Shown piece by piece: positions 53,070-63,340 of a stretch of 64,000 nucleotides of DNA. The position numbers and the translations under genes are program-made. The notes under the pieces are model-generated. The model did not search any database. It was given only the letters and a program-made list of their open reading frames with translations, and was not told where the DNA came from. The stretch lies in the NCBI GenBank assembly GCA_963575745.1, contig CAUYUJ010006369.1:42501-106500 (forward strand), in the 5' to 3' direction. The number at the start of each line of letters is the position of its first letter. Positions within the stretch are counted from its first letter, which is position 1. This stretch comes from Prorocentrum cordatum. Taxonomy: Eukaryota; Sar; Dinophyceae; Prorocentrales; Prorocentraceae.

Positions 53070-53118
53070 TGGGGAGGAGGAGGAATTGGAGGAGGAGGAG
53101 GAAGAGCATGAGGAGGAG

Positions 53119-53152
<34 letters not shown>

Positions 53153-53250
53153 GGGAGGATGAGGAGCAAGAGGAGGAGGAGGAGGAGGAGGAGGAGGAGG
53201 AGGAGGAGGATCAGGAGGGAGGAGGAGGAGGAGGAGGAGGACGACGACGA
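53070..53250. repeat. (GAG)n/(GGA)n microsatellite
   Basis: Long GAGGAG run giving poly-Glu and poly-Gly on one strand and poly-Leu/Ser/Pro on the other. Confidence 0.95.
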
Positions 53251-54430
53251 AAGGGGGGGATAGGGAAAAGGGGGGGTACGAAATCTGCTGCATGCAGCTG
53301 GGTTCGGCCCCACCGGGGGGCCTATTCCTCGATACATGGCCGCCTCCGGCGCCGGGAGGCGCCGGGAAAATCAGCTACGCGAGCTGTTTCTCAATTCCGC
53401 CCTTTGCTATCCCCCCCTTTCGCCCGACCCGAGAGGAGCAAGAGGAGGAACAACGTTGAGCGGAGGGGGAGGGGGATCGGGAGGGGGACGAGGGGAGGAG
53501 GGGGGGAAGGAGAGAGAGGGCAAGCTAGGTGCGCTGGCGCCATATCTGACATCATACCCCTCCCACCTATCCCTCCCCATTGCGCTGATGTTATCTCTAT
53601 CCGCGGACGCGTGTCATAGCTGACTTGGAACTCATAAACAAACCCCATCCTGCTATACGCAATCGGGCGGGGGCAGTTTTGTACCTAAGAGGAGGAGGAG
53701 GAGCAGGATGAGGAGGAGCAGGAGGAAAAGGAGGAGAAGGAGAATGAGGAAGGAGGATGATGATGAGAACGTACAGCAGCAGGAATTTGAATGGAAGGAG
53801 CGGGAGGAACAGGAGGACCAGGGGACGGCGGAGGCGGGGAAAGGAGGGGGGCGACAACTATGAGAACGATTCGGACCCAGAACAGCAGCCCGCACTTGGT
53901 CCAGAGCGCTGTTTTGAACGACGGGAGCAAAGCCCCGATCCTACCTAAAATGAGGCATAGGAAGCATGCAATAAACAATTGCTCTGCACTGTTCATGTGT
54001 CGAGGGGGGAAAGGGTAAGGAGAGAGGAGGAGAAGGAGGATGGGGAGGTGGAGGGGAGGATGATGGGGATGATGAGGGTTAAAAAGACAGAGCAGGAAGA
54101 GGAAGGATAAGGAAGGACGAAGGAAGATAAGAGAGGTGGTGGAGAAGGAGGACGATGAGGAGGAAGGAAGATGAGGAATGTGAAAGAGGGAGGAGGACGG
54201 AGGAGGGAGAGGGAGAGGGAAGAGAAGGGGAGGACGATGACGTGGAAGGAGGGAGAGGGCACATGTGAAGGCAGGAAGGAGGGAGGAGGAAGAGAAGGAT
54301 AGGAAAAGGAGGAGGAGGAATACTCATACTACTAGTTTTGCGTAGCACTAATAATCCGAACGCTCATGGTTATCCCACTACGAACCATAAGAACATGATT
54401 GATGCTACTCACGGTGACCAAGACAATAGT
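53251..54430. other. no gene seen; purine-rich
   Basis: GGA/AGG/GAA-rich over most of its length (53440-53530, 53690-53850, 54000-54310) with short mixed segments between; no supported gene. Confidence 0.55.
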
Positions 54431-55510
<1,080 letters not shown>

Positions 55511-55689
55511 GCAGTATGAGGAGTATTAGCAACGCCCCTACGAGTAATCAGTACCATCACCATCAGCATAGCCATATTTCTATTGGTTATACTCGTATCT
55601 CGACTGCTAAAGGAAGTAATCGCCCAAGCAATACTAGTAATACTACGCCTCAGAAAAATACTAATACGAATACGAAGCATACACAGCTT

Positions 55690-55870
55690 GAGAGTGGGCC
55701 CAGGTAAGCGCCAGGAGGAGGAGAGGAGGAAAGGAGGAGAGGAGGAGGAGGAGGAGAACGGAGGGGGAGAGGGAACGAGGAAGTGAGAGGGCGGGAGGGC
55801 GGACAGGAGGAGGAGGAGGAAACGGGGGAGAGGGGAAGTCCTAGCGACAGAGGCCGAGAGGAGTAAGGAG
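55690..55870. repeat. GGA/GAGG purine tract
   Basis: AGGAGGAGAGGAGG and GGAGAGGGAACG blocks; no gene. Confidence 0.85.
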
Positions 55871-56149
55871 GGAAAGTAGAGCGATTGTTATATTGCCGTT
55901 GCTCGATCTCCCTGGCTGTCCAAGTTACGTGCCTCAGTGCTGCAGGCAAACGCAACTATCTGGGGCGGCAGCGCCGTAGCTTGTCGGAAACTGGGGCGGG
56001 GCAGCGCCAGGCTGTGTCCGAGATCTACGACTGCCGAGTGGAGATCTACGCTCCGTACAACCAGGCATTCCTTAGTTTGCCGTGTCCGTGCCGCCCGCTT
56101 CCCTTGTCCGTCCATGTTTATTTGAGGTCTCATGCGCCATCCCATGACC

Positions 56150-56390
56150 GTCTCCTCCTCCTCCTCCTCCTCCCTCCCTCCCTCCCTCCCTCCCTCCCTC
56201 CTCCTCCTCCTCCTCCTCCTCCTCCTCCTCCTCCTCCACTTCTTCTTTCTCCTCCTCCGCCTCCCTTCCCCCTCCCCTCCTCCTCCTTTCTCTCCTCTTT
56301 CTCCTCCTCCTCCTCCTCATCCTCATCCTCATCCTCATCCTCATCCTCCTCCCTCTGCTCCTCCTCCTCCTCCTCCTCCACTTCTTCCTC
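56150..56390. repeat. (CTC)n/(TCC)n microsatellite
   Basis: CTCCTCCTC with TCCCTCCC and TCATCC blocks, directly upstream of the relict leader. Confidence 0.95.
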
Positions 56391-56392
56391 CG

Positions 56393-56430
56393 TCCGTAGC
56401 CACTTTGGTTCAAGCCCTTTCTGGTCCGAG
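56393..56430 (+). other. tandem relict of the dinoflagellate spliced leader
   Basis: 56393-56414 reads TCCGTAGCC then ACTTTGGTTCAAG, matching the 22-base dinoflagellate leader at 20 positions (two T/C differences). It is followed at once by CCCTTTCTGGTCCGAG, a degenerate 15-base truncated leader with one inserted base. The full-plus-truncated order is that of a recycled mRNA. An ORF1-type coding region begins 140 bases on. Confidence 0.9.
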
Positions 56431-56552
56431 TCGGGTCTGCAGGGGTAGAAACATTGGGAAGGGTTATTTCTCTCCTGCGGGCCAAGCCTTGGCTTCTGGA
56501 CTATAAACGGTTACTGCGGCCCGGTTGACCTTACATCCGTCACGGCGCCGCC

Positions 56553-57806
56553 ATGTCGCGCCGCCTCGTTGCTGACCCTTGGCGCTGCAAGAAGTGCGCC
56601 ACGAGGGACGGCACGCCGTGGATCAACCGAGGCGACCTCAAGGAGTGCTCCGCAGCCTACATAAAGGAGTCTGCTACGGTGGTCCCGAAACGCCCAAAGG
56701 GAGTCTTGCGACCAAGTCCACGGGCTCACCTAAGGCATCCAAAGATCAGTCCGACACCGCTTCCATGGCCAAGCAGCTTGCCGACCTCCAGGCCATGGTC
56801 AAGAAGCTTACGGTCGCCAAGTCGCCTCTTCCTTGGGCTGCTGTTGCTGGGGGGAGTGCTTCTGCCGCTGGAGCGGGCGTCGGGTTGGACAGTGGGCACC
56901 CCCATGGGGCTCCCACTGGTAATAACGGAGGCACTGCTCACCCATCAGCGAAGCAGGTCAACCGTGACCGCATCAAGAAGATCAATGAGCTCCTTAAGGT
57001 CTACGACGGATCCTCCGTGGCCTCTGGCTTGGCGCAGGTCAAGTCCCTCACCGAAGAGAAGGAGCGTTTGGGCAAGGAGCTCGATGCCGAGCGCCCCTTG
57101 GAGGACCAGGTCGCCTCCCTCACCACGAAGTTGCGGAACTCCCTCCCGTGCCAAGGCCAAGCGCCTTCGCGAGGAGCACGTTCAGAAGCAGCTGGTCATC
57201 GACGAGCTGGTTGCCAAGCGAACGGTGCTCCAGGACTCCCTGGCCGAGGCAGACGCCGAAGCCGCGCGGCTGGAGGAGGAGGTCCAGCGTTTGGGCGCCG
57301 ACCGAGCCCCTCCGCCCACGGCTGGAAAGCTTACGCTCCACGAGCTGCTGCCGAAGTTCTCGGCCCCCGTCCAGCAGCTTGGCGAGTTGGCCGTGGAGCT
57401 CGGCCTGGGCCCCAGCCTTCAGGCACAGCTGGGGACGGCGGCCAAAGTTTCCGGGAAGCTCCATGAGCTTCCCGAGGCGATGCCGCTGGCGGCACAGGTG
57501 GCCGCTGTTGCCCCTGCTCCCGCGACCCCTGCTGGAGATGAAGGAGGAAGAGCTCCTTCCACCCCCTCTCCCGCGAGCCAGGTGCAGGTCCTCGCTGAGG
57601 AAGCCGCCAGAGACGACATGGATATCGACATCGACCTTATGGACTCCGCCGAGCTGAGGGAGGCGTTGGAGGCTGCAGGACTCACGCAGCCTGACGACGC
57701 CACCGACGCGGACATGCGGGTGGCGTGCAAGCGTGTCCATGACTCCTTTACGCACGCGGCTACGGCGCGCAAGAGGAAGAAGAAGGCTCGATCAGCCCCT
57801 TTCTGA
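56553..57806 (+). CDS. ORF1-type protein of the retroelement (two frame breaks)
   Basis: Starts at ATG 56553 with a short Cys pair (WRCKKCATRDGTPWINRG, CxxC), like the zinc-knuckle-type start of non-LTR ORF1 proteins. It moves to frame 2 near 56690-56740 (ASMAKQLADLQAMVKKLTVA), then a Gly/Ala linker and a coiled coil (VNRDRIKKINELLKVYDG, VKSLTEEKERLGKELDAERP). It returns to frame 0 at a C-rich stretch near 57147, giving AKAKRLREEHVQKQLVIDEL, LQDSLAEADAEAARLEEEV, an Ala/Pro-rich region, an acidic MDIDIDLMDSAELREALEA, and a basic KRKKKARSAPF end at TGA 57804-57806. Both breaks look like single-base indels. Coiled coil and basic tail suit an RNA-binding retroelement protein. Confidence 0.55.
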   Translation: MSRRLVADPWRCKKCATRDGTPWINRGDLKECSAAYIKESATVVPKRPKGVLRPSPRAHLRHPKISPTPLPWPSSLPTSRPWSRSLRSPSRLFLGLLLLGGVLLPLERASGWTVGTPMGLPLVITEALLTHQRSRSTVTASRRSMSSLRSTTDPPWPLAWRRSSPSPKRRSVWARSSMPSAPWRTRSPPSPRSCGTPSRAKAKRLREEHVQKQLVIDELVAKRTVLQDSLAEADAEAARLEEEVQRLGADRAPPPTAGKLTLHELLPKFSAPVQQLGELAVELGLGPSLQAQLGTAAKVSGKLHELPEAMPLAAQVAAVAPAPATPAGDEGGRAPSTPSPASQVQVLAEEAARDDMDIDIDLMDSAELREALEAAGLTQPDDATDADMRVACKRVHDSFTHAATARKRKKKARSAPF

Positions 57807-58575
57807 GGGCAGCGCTTGCCAGCGCGACCACGCGGATGGCACGCGCCATGCACAGGCCATTCGGCGCGCGCGTGCAATGCGCCACCCTGTTATCACGGGA
57901 TGTGCGGCCATCGAGCTGACAGGAAGTCCCATGGATGGAATGTCAGTTGTGGCCCCCTGCGCACTGGCAGCACGTACCATGTCACATGTCACACCCGGCT
58001 GGGGATTTCCTGGCAGGAAGTACCACGTGGTTACGTGGGGCGCCCACGGGGCAGCACGTGCGCACACGCTGCTGCCAGGGTGGGCCCTGGTTCCATGGGT
58101 CCGCCTCCACTTAGCGAAGGGCACAGAGCGTCTCCAACCAGAGGCCACTCTTGCCCCAGCCCTTCCGTCGACCTGCACGTTCGTCCACTCGTCTTCACCG
58201 CGTGTGGCGCGCCCGCGAGGATAGACCTTCATGCTGCTCTGGTGCCTGTTCATGACCCAGTTTGAGGTGGGGTCTGCCGGTGCCCCCGACAGCAGTTGAG
58301 CAGCAAGCCCCCGACAGGTCAGCCACAGAAGTTGTCCAAATTCTGTGGCTGACCAGTCCGCGGGCGCGCTTCTATTGGCGGTTAGGACCACCTCGGTGCC
58401 GAGCTGGTGGCTGGGCGCCTGGGTGCAGGATCCCAGCGCGGCCATGCCTGACGCTGTCGACGCGCGCCGTCAGGTGGCGGCCAAGCTGGTCACGGTTAAC
58501 CCCGGATCTCATGGGCCACTGATCAACCTCCCGCCGTACTTCTGCGGCGAGGTCGGTATGGTCTAGGAGGCGCGG
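57807..58575 (+). pseudogene. spacer and start of the endonuclease region (degenerate)
   Basis: No continuous frame. Frames give partial text, but none is convincing across the stretch. It should hold the N-terminal half of the endonuclease if the element follows the usual ORF1-EN-RT order. It contains a 14-bp-stem hairpin at 58317-58354. Confidence 0.3.
58317..58354. other. perfect 14-bp stem hairpin
   Basis: GGTCAGCCACAGAA (58317-58330), loop GTTGTCCAAA (58331-58340), and the exact complement TTCTGTGGCTGACC (58341-58354). No T run follows, so it does not look like a bacterial terminator. Confidence 0.85.
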
Positions 58576-59266
58576 GTGGCCGACCAGCGGCTCGGGGCTG
58601 GTCAATCCGCTGTGCGCGATGCAGGTTGGCACGGCCTCTGGGCCCCCGCCGAGGAGACGGGGGGGGCGTCCGCGGCGTCGTGCCCCAGTGGGGTTTGCGT
58701 GCTCGCGCCTACCAACGCGATGGTCACGATGCCCCCTGATAGGGGGTCATGTCGTTTTCCCCATCATGCTGCGGCAGCTCATGTCCACTGGGGCGTCCCT
58801 GGCGGTCTGATTGTCGTCGGCGCGCACATGGTTCAGGGCGTCGGCGTCACCGGGGCCAACCTCTCGATCCTATGGGCGCTTGCGAAGCGCGTGGCGGCCT
58901 GGAACGCACGCGGCCTCGACTGGACCATCGGGGGCGAATGGAAGGCCGAAGGCCGACGACCAGAGCATCAACATTGGCGACTGGGTTGGGTCTTTGGCAG
59001 GCGCACCTCCAGCCGTCGGCCCCCGCGCGCGTCGCCTCCAACGGGGTGTCCACCATCGACTACTTCTTGGTGGCCAGCAATCTCGCGCCCCGTGTCTCTC
59101 GCCAGCCCGAGGTGATACATGGATGCGGGAGCATTCCCAGACCTCACTACCCAGTGGGGCTGGAGCTGCATGGGAAGGACGCGCCGACGCAGTGCCGCGT
59201 CCCTGATGAGCCTCGACCGCTGCTTGCTGCACCCCCTGTTGGCTGTGCTCGTTCCCGCTTTCTTTG
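58576..59266 (+). pseudogene. APE-type endonuclease of the retroelement (degenerate)
   Basis: Frame 1 reads GVCVLAPTNAMVTMPP, VHWGVPGGLIVVGAHMVQGV, GVTGANLSILWALAKRVAAW and LDWTIGGEW (the place of the GDFN metal-binding motif). After a frame change near 58940, frame 0 reads NGVSTIDYFLVASNLAPRVS (the IDY motif) and PEVIHGCGSIPRPHYPVGLE (the place of the SDHxx motif). These are the landmarks of APE-type endonucleases of non-LTR elements, which nick target DNA. The frame change and the weakened GDFN make it non-functional as read. Confidence 0.55.
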
Positions 59267-59273
59267 ACGCGCG

Positions 59274-60440
59274 TTGGATGGCCCCGTTACGCGGGCAGCC
59301 CCTGCGCCGCAAAGGGTCACTGGCGCGGGCCAAGCCCAGTCCAGGCCCGATCGGGACCGACGCAGGCCCGTCGATCAATCAGGCCCACTGGGCAAATCGA
59401 AGCGCGATCGATCGAGACGCGCGGGCCAACCTTACCGCCGTCGGACCTGGGTCCATGGTCAGGCCGTCGGCAAGGTCGGTACACCTGATGATGTCTTGCA
59501 GCAGCTCTGGCACTCCGTCCTGCAGGGCGTTGACTACCGGATCGCAGGCAGGCGCGACAAAGTTGGCCCTGGAGCCAAACGCTTCGTCGGGCACCACGGC
59601 CCCCCCAAGGCGAAGTGGCGGCAGTTGCGGTGGGGGCCACCTCGCAAGCGCCTGTGCCGCGACCTTTCAGGCTGGGCTTGTGCTACCGCGGCACGCTGGG
59701 CGACTCGCCTTCGTGTCGAGCGTGATCGGGTCCAGCGGTTTTTTTCACCGGTTGAATGCGGTGGTGGCGCATGCGTCTCCAGCTCCCAGGCAGCTGCAGA
59801 AGACTGCCAGCGTCTTCTACGACATCCTCTGCTTCCTACGCTCCATTGTCGGGCAGGACAAAGTCCTCACCAATATCGACCCCTGCTACTGCCAGTTCTT
59901 CCTGCGCAGGCTGGACCGGCTGATTGCGGGGGCTTTGGTGACATGGTAGATGCTATCGTGGGCCGCGCGGAGGCCCTCACTGCCGCGGCTCGCGGCGCGT
60001 CGGAGAGAGCCCAGGCGGCCTTCAATGGGGGAGCGAAGGCTGCCCGCGCTGCATCAAAGTTCAGGGCGCAGCAAGAACTCGTTGCCCCTGGGGCCGATGC
60101 CCAGCCATGCATCCTCGCAGACCGCACCACGTGCGAGTTGAAGCGGATCTGGGAAACCCATGGGCTGGAAGAGCTGCCTCCACCCACGGATGCACCTACT
60201 TGGGAAGGGCTGCCTACCCTGACAATCCACAACCTACGGCAGACCATCCAATCATTCTCTCTCGCCACCGCCTCGGGGCCCACCCGCATTCCACCGATGG
60301 CGCTTGAGCACTTACCAGATGAGGCTCTCAGGAGGTTGGCCAAGAGGTTCGACCTTCTGAGTAGCACTTACGGTTTTCCTATGACCGCCTGCATAGTGAG
60401 ATGGCCCGATTCCATAAGCCAGATGGCGGCCACAGGTTAA
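59274..60440 (+). pseudogene. region between endonuclease and RT, with RT entry
   Basis: Frame 0 is open throughout, but the first half is Arg/Ala-rich. From 59950 it is ordinary: MVDAIVGRAEALTAAARGA, ASERAQAAFNGGAKAARAAS, LKRIWETHGLEELPPPTDA and LRQTIQSFSLATASGPTRIP, the last being the entry of the RT fingers. It then shifts frame (-1) into the RT fragment near 60390-60400. Confidence 0.45.
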
Positions 60441-60844
60441 TTGTGCTTAGCCATGCTCTCATACGAATTTGGGCGAAGGCACGCCGATGGCTGTCGGCAG
60501 AGTGGCAGCGGCTGCACAACTGCGACGAGATGTGGGGTGCTCGAGGCAGCCACACATCCACGGCCTCGGCTTTCGCCCACAATTTGGAGCAAGAGGTGGG
60601 AAGCCTCGTAGGCGACCACACATGCACCATCCTCCTTGACATTGTGAAATGTTTCGACATGGTGAGCCCCCATGCGCTCATGCGGGAGGCACGGGAGCTG
60701 GGTTACCCGATACGCTTGCTATGGATGTTGCTGCAGCTCTACCAGAAGCCACGGCGCACCAAGGCGTACGGCCTTCGTCGCCGTTCAGGGGGTGCTGGCG
60801 GGGTGCACACATGCCACCTACCTCATCTATTTGCTGACGTACCG
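60401..60844 (+). pseudogene. reverse transcriptase fragment cut by the assembly gap
   Basis: Frame 2 reads MARFHKPDGGHRLIVLSHAL and IRIWAKARR (RT fingers; usual xxPKPxGGxRLI), FAHNLEQEVG, and motif A TILLDIVKCFDMVSPHALMR (about 60629-60690, catalytic Asp in LLDIVKCFD), then LGYPIRLLWMLLQLYQKPR. It stops at the N gap. The published-looking frame continues across the gap only because N codons are not stops; the right side is a different gene. Confidence 0.65.
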
Positions 60845-60965
60845 NNNNNNNNNNNNNNNNNNNNNNNNNNNNNNNNNNNNNNNNNNNNNNNNNNNNNNNN
60901 NNNNNNNNNNNNNNNNNNNNNNNNNNNNNNNNNNNNNNNNNNNNCCCCCCCCCCCCCCCCCCCCC
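60845..60965. other. 100-N assembly gap and poly-C run
   Basis: Exactly 100 N (60845-60944), the conventional scaffold-gap length, followed by 21 C (60945-60965). Sequence on either side need not be adjacent in the genome. Confidence 0.97.
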
Positions 60966-60979
60966 TGCCCTGGCCCCAG

Positions 60980-62998
60980 GTTGATCCCGAAGGCATCAGC
61001 CGCGCTCTTTCGGATCACGCGTTTCACGGATATGTCAAGGTCTCGCTTAGCATGGAGAGGATTACCACAGAGCTGTCATTGTGGTCGGGCGGTTGTGCAT
61101 GTCACGAGCATCTTCAAACGAAGCTGAGCAAATGCATGTGGGGATCGTTGGCGTCAAAACTCACGGAGAAGCTGTGGCACACGTGCCCCATGTCCGGGTG
61201 CCGGGCCCCTGAGCTCGCCGCTGGAAAGCTGAAGGATGTCTCGAGGGTTATGTGGGGGGACATCGAGTGTGAGCTAGCGGCGGCGCTGTCTAATCCCGAA
61301 GCACCTGGCCAACAAGGCCCCGAGTCTCACGCCAAAATAATGGAGGCGTTCAGGACGGTGCAAGTTACCATGAATGGCATCTTGCACGAGAAATTGTCAT
61401 TCTGGACGCAGCTGCCGTGGGTGCTTGCCGGGGTGGCGCACAGGAGCGAAGATGTTGCCGTCAGCGTTGCCCGCGATGCCCTCCGCACACTCGACGGTCT
61501 TAGTGGCGAAGATGACAGCGTGCATCATCTGATGGGCAACTTTTCCACCACCGCCACTATGTGTAGGACGCGGGAGATGGGAGGATCAGGAGGTCCTCCT
61601 CCGATTCCTCCTCCTCCTCCTTTTTCTCCTCCTCCTCCGCCTCCTCCTCCTCCCCCCCCCTCTCCTACCCATGGTAGTGGCGGTGGAAAATGGGCCCATC
61701 ATCATCGGATCACTTTGAAACTGCTCGGTCCAGGATCTAGCTTCGGGGAAGAGCTCAGGGCGGTGGCAGCCGGTGCCAAGATGCGGTCGGAGTGCTCTGA
61801 GTCTTTCTTGATGGAGTTAACTAAATTTAAGCTCATGCCCATCAATGAGCTTGATATCGAAGGAAAGCACGCGGTCGTGACGAGGACATCGGCTCACCTT
61901 CCCTTCGGCCCCATCCGAGTCTCCCTGTGCAACCGCATGAAGGTCTTCACAGATCAGTGTAATCGCTGGGGCGATGATTTCATCGACTCGTTTCTGAACC
62001 ATCTCGAGACGTGCCGTGGGCCCACTGCCGTCCCCGCGGCACTGGAGTTCGACACCCACCCAGAGTTGGTGGACTTTCTCATGCGTTTCCGGACCCAGGC
62101 CAGAGGCCGCAAGGGTCTCCGTAGAGGCAACAAGAACCACGATCATGAACGCGTCTTGTTGGGCCCCGTGCACATGAGACTCGCTACCGACGTGATGCAC
62201 CGCTGCGACAGTCGTGCAATGTATAAATCTATGAAGGGCCACGCGGCTGAAAACAATAAAAGGAAAAGAAAGGAAATGGACAATGCCAAAAAACTTATCG
62301 CCGGTGTTAGGCCAGCGATAACCGACAAGGAGAGAGTTACCACGGGTCTGCTCCAAAGCCACTGGATGAAATATGCTTCTCATGGCACCGTCTTCTCTGT
62401 GAAGAGGTCAACTCTAGTCAGCGCAGGATTGGTGCCGCTAGGTGATTATTTGCATGGGCCGGCCGCGAAGCGGGTGAAGGATATGAGGGAGTCCGCTGAT
62501 GCTCCCCGCCCGCTCGCCCTATTGGATGATGACGGCGATAGCTACGTGCACTTCTCTGCGGTGCAGACCTCGTCTGCTGGTGGCTCGAAAAAGAAGATTC
62601 GGGCTCCCATCGGCAGTGGCTCCAGGTTGGGGCCGCGACACATCTTACTGTGCAAGATGAAGAGTACTCAGATACTGGGCGAGACTTATGTTACAACGAT
62701 GCCAGACTTCGAAGGCACAGCTATGGACCCCCTCTTGGTGCTCGACGGGATATCTAGTTTGGGCCCCTTCGAGACTATGGTTGACGACCTCAAGATATGG
62801 GATCGTGGCAAGCATGTTTGCTACTGCGTCCCCGGCGAGGGCGGCAACGACGCTCACGTCATGGAGGTGTGTGCGTTGTTGGTCCAGCATAACGCATTCC
62901 CAGGTGGATTGTGCACGGGCTTGCCGCAGTTGTCCGAGGATCATTTGCTCGCGGTCGACTGGCTGCGGCAACGCGGGTTCATCGAGGATGTACCCCAG
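60980..62998 (+). CDS. unrecognised large protein, exon 1 of at least two
   Basis: The exon starts after an acceptor (CCCCAG at 60974-60979) in phase 0: VDPEGISRALSDHAFHGYVK. About 670 codons without a stop: HTCPMSGCRAPELAAGKLKD, SFWTQLPWVLAGVAHRSEDV, HHHRITLKLLGPGSSFGEEL, RAVAAGAKMRSECSESFLME, INELDIEGKHAVVTRTSA, a basic RGRKGLRRGNKNHDHE, MKGHAAENNKRKRKEMDNAK, and near the end DPLLVLDGISSLGPFETMVD. The order of a W-containing helix, an HHR segment and an E..IEGKHA segment suggests a transposase- or integrase-like fold to me, but this is inference without proof; no DDE triad is claimed. A Pro-rich CCT microsatellite (61605-61670) could be a retained in-frame intron. GT donor at 62999-63000 in phase 0. 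Function unknown. Confidence 0.6.
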
Positions 62999-63340
62999 GT
63001 GCGGGGTGCGGGGTGCGGGGCGTGGGGTCATGTGTCGGGCGTCGCCAGTGCAATTCAGTAACACAGCTCAATACAAGCTGGGTAGCGGAGAACCGATATG
63101 AGGGCTGAGAGCTGAGTGATGAAGGAGTGATGAAGGAGGAGTGATGAAGGAGTGATGAAGGAGGAGGAAGGAGGGGCAAGGCACAGAGGCACAGTTGCAG
63201 AGGGCAGCGAGGGAGGCGAGGCGGCGATGTGACGGTGGCATGACAGGGGGATGGGGGAAGCGAGGGCATGGGACATGGGAGATGGGAGATAAATGATTTG
63301 CAAGAGGTCCTCGCGCCCTTCAGCGCCGCCACAGAAGCAG
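62999..63340 (+). other. probable GT-AG intron with minisatellite
   Basis: Starts GTGCGGGGTGCGGGG and ends AGAAGCAG. It contains a GAGTGATGAAGGAG repeat (63113-63165) and purine-rich DNA. The flanking frames are in the same phase, which supports removal of this stretch. Confidence 0.55.

Larger units (their letters stand above)
56393..60844 (+). mobile_element. LINE-like retroelement with relict leader, ORF1, endonuclease and RT
   Basis: Starts with a relict leader, then an ORF1-like coding region (56553-57806), an APE-type endonuclease part (58576-59260) and an RT part (59950-60844) that is cut by a 100-N gap. The RT catalytic YxDD motif and the 3' end are missing because of the gap. Several frame changes suggest an old copy. 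Confidence 0.65.

Noticed and set aside
58317-58354. Rho-independent terminator
   Set aside because: No T run follows the stem, and the context is a eukaryotic retroelement.
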